Below are positions 5,614-5,731 of a stretch of DNA of 5,731 nucleotides, piece after piece. The DNA is taken from contig CAIXUF010000568.1 in NCBI GenBank assembly GCA_903922535.1, forward strand, positions 1 through 5,731. Direction: 5' to 3'. The number at the start of each line of letters is the position of its first letter. The stretch's first letter is position 1. Position numbers and translations under genes: made by a program. Below the pieces are notes generated by a model. It did no database searches. It was given only the letters and a program-made list of their open reading frames with translations, and was not told where the DNA came from. Source of the stretch: Candidatus Hydrogenedentota bacterium. Its GTDB lineage: Bacteria; Hydrogenedentota; Hydrogenedentia; Hydrogenedentiales; CAITNO01.

Positions 5614-5731
5614 CCAGCTGCTGCCTGACCTTTCCTGACCCTGCAATTCATCTTCTCGACACCAACCTGCCATCGGTGTCTGTTCGCCCGACCGGCCTGG
5701 CGCCCCCTTTGCATGCTTGCGTCCGCCCGCG

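Noticed and set aside
5658..5680. GACACC/GGTGTC inverted repeat as a terminator of paralog 2
   Set aside because: Only 6 bp of stem with an 11-nt loop, no T-run afterwards and 83 nt from the stop.
1..5731. CRISPR arrays, tRNA or rRNA genes
   Set aside because: No regularly spaced short repeats and no cloverleaf or conserved rRNA stretches were seen on either strand.

Overview
The window holds GC-rich (roughly 60-65%) bacterial DNA with three substantial genes, all predicted to encode exported proteins, plus the regulatory DNA and small repeats around them. Signal peptides, Ig-like repeats joined to FGE-sulfatase-type domains, a large secreted propeller protein and a REP-like palindrome suggest an environmental Gram-negative lineage of the Planctomycetes/Verrucomicrobia/Lentisphaerae/Hydrogenedentes kind. 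This is inferred from overall style; no phylogenetic marker is present.

Region 1 (1-1990, minus strand) is the first 663 codons of an exported protein that runs off the left edge. It has a signal peptide, a beta-propeller-like region and an alpha-helical region resembling an alpha/alpha toroid. A 75-bp REPIN-like inverted repeat (1828-1902) sits in frame between the signal peptide and the mature domain. Region 2 (1991-2282) is a divergent intergenic region. It has a near-consensus sigma-70 promoter for the plus-strand gene and a clear ribosome binding site for the minus-strand gene.

Region 3 (2283-3683) and region 5 (4180-5574) are paralogous plus-strand genes of 466 and 464 residues. Each has a signal peptide ending near residue 30, two about 94-residue Ig-like repeats and a C-terminal FGE-sulfatase (SUMF1/PvdO-like) domain. 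Both lack the cysteine pair of true formylglycine-generating enzymes, so a structural or binding role is more likely than sulfatase activation. The duplicated unit includes the promoter and the leader of about 100 nt, so each copy appears to be transcribed on its own.

Region 4 (3684-4179) has a good intrinsic terminator, two further hairpins, a stretch encoding a CxxC-x10-CxxC zinc ribbon (probably a gene remnant) and the promoter of the second paralog. Region 6 (5575-5731) has no convincing gene; a short AT-rich block might be an insertion sequence end.

I see no clear evidence of a complete new system. The points most worth following up are the in-frame REPIN-like insertion, the apparent gene conversion between Ig-like repeats, the FGE-like domains without catalytic cysteines, and the zinc-ribbon remnant whose frame stays open into the second paralog.
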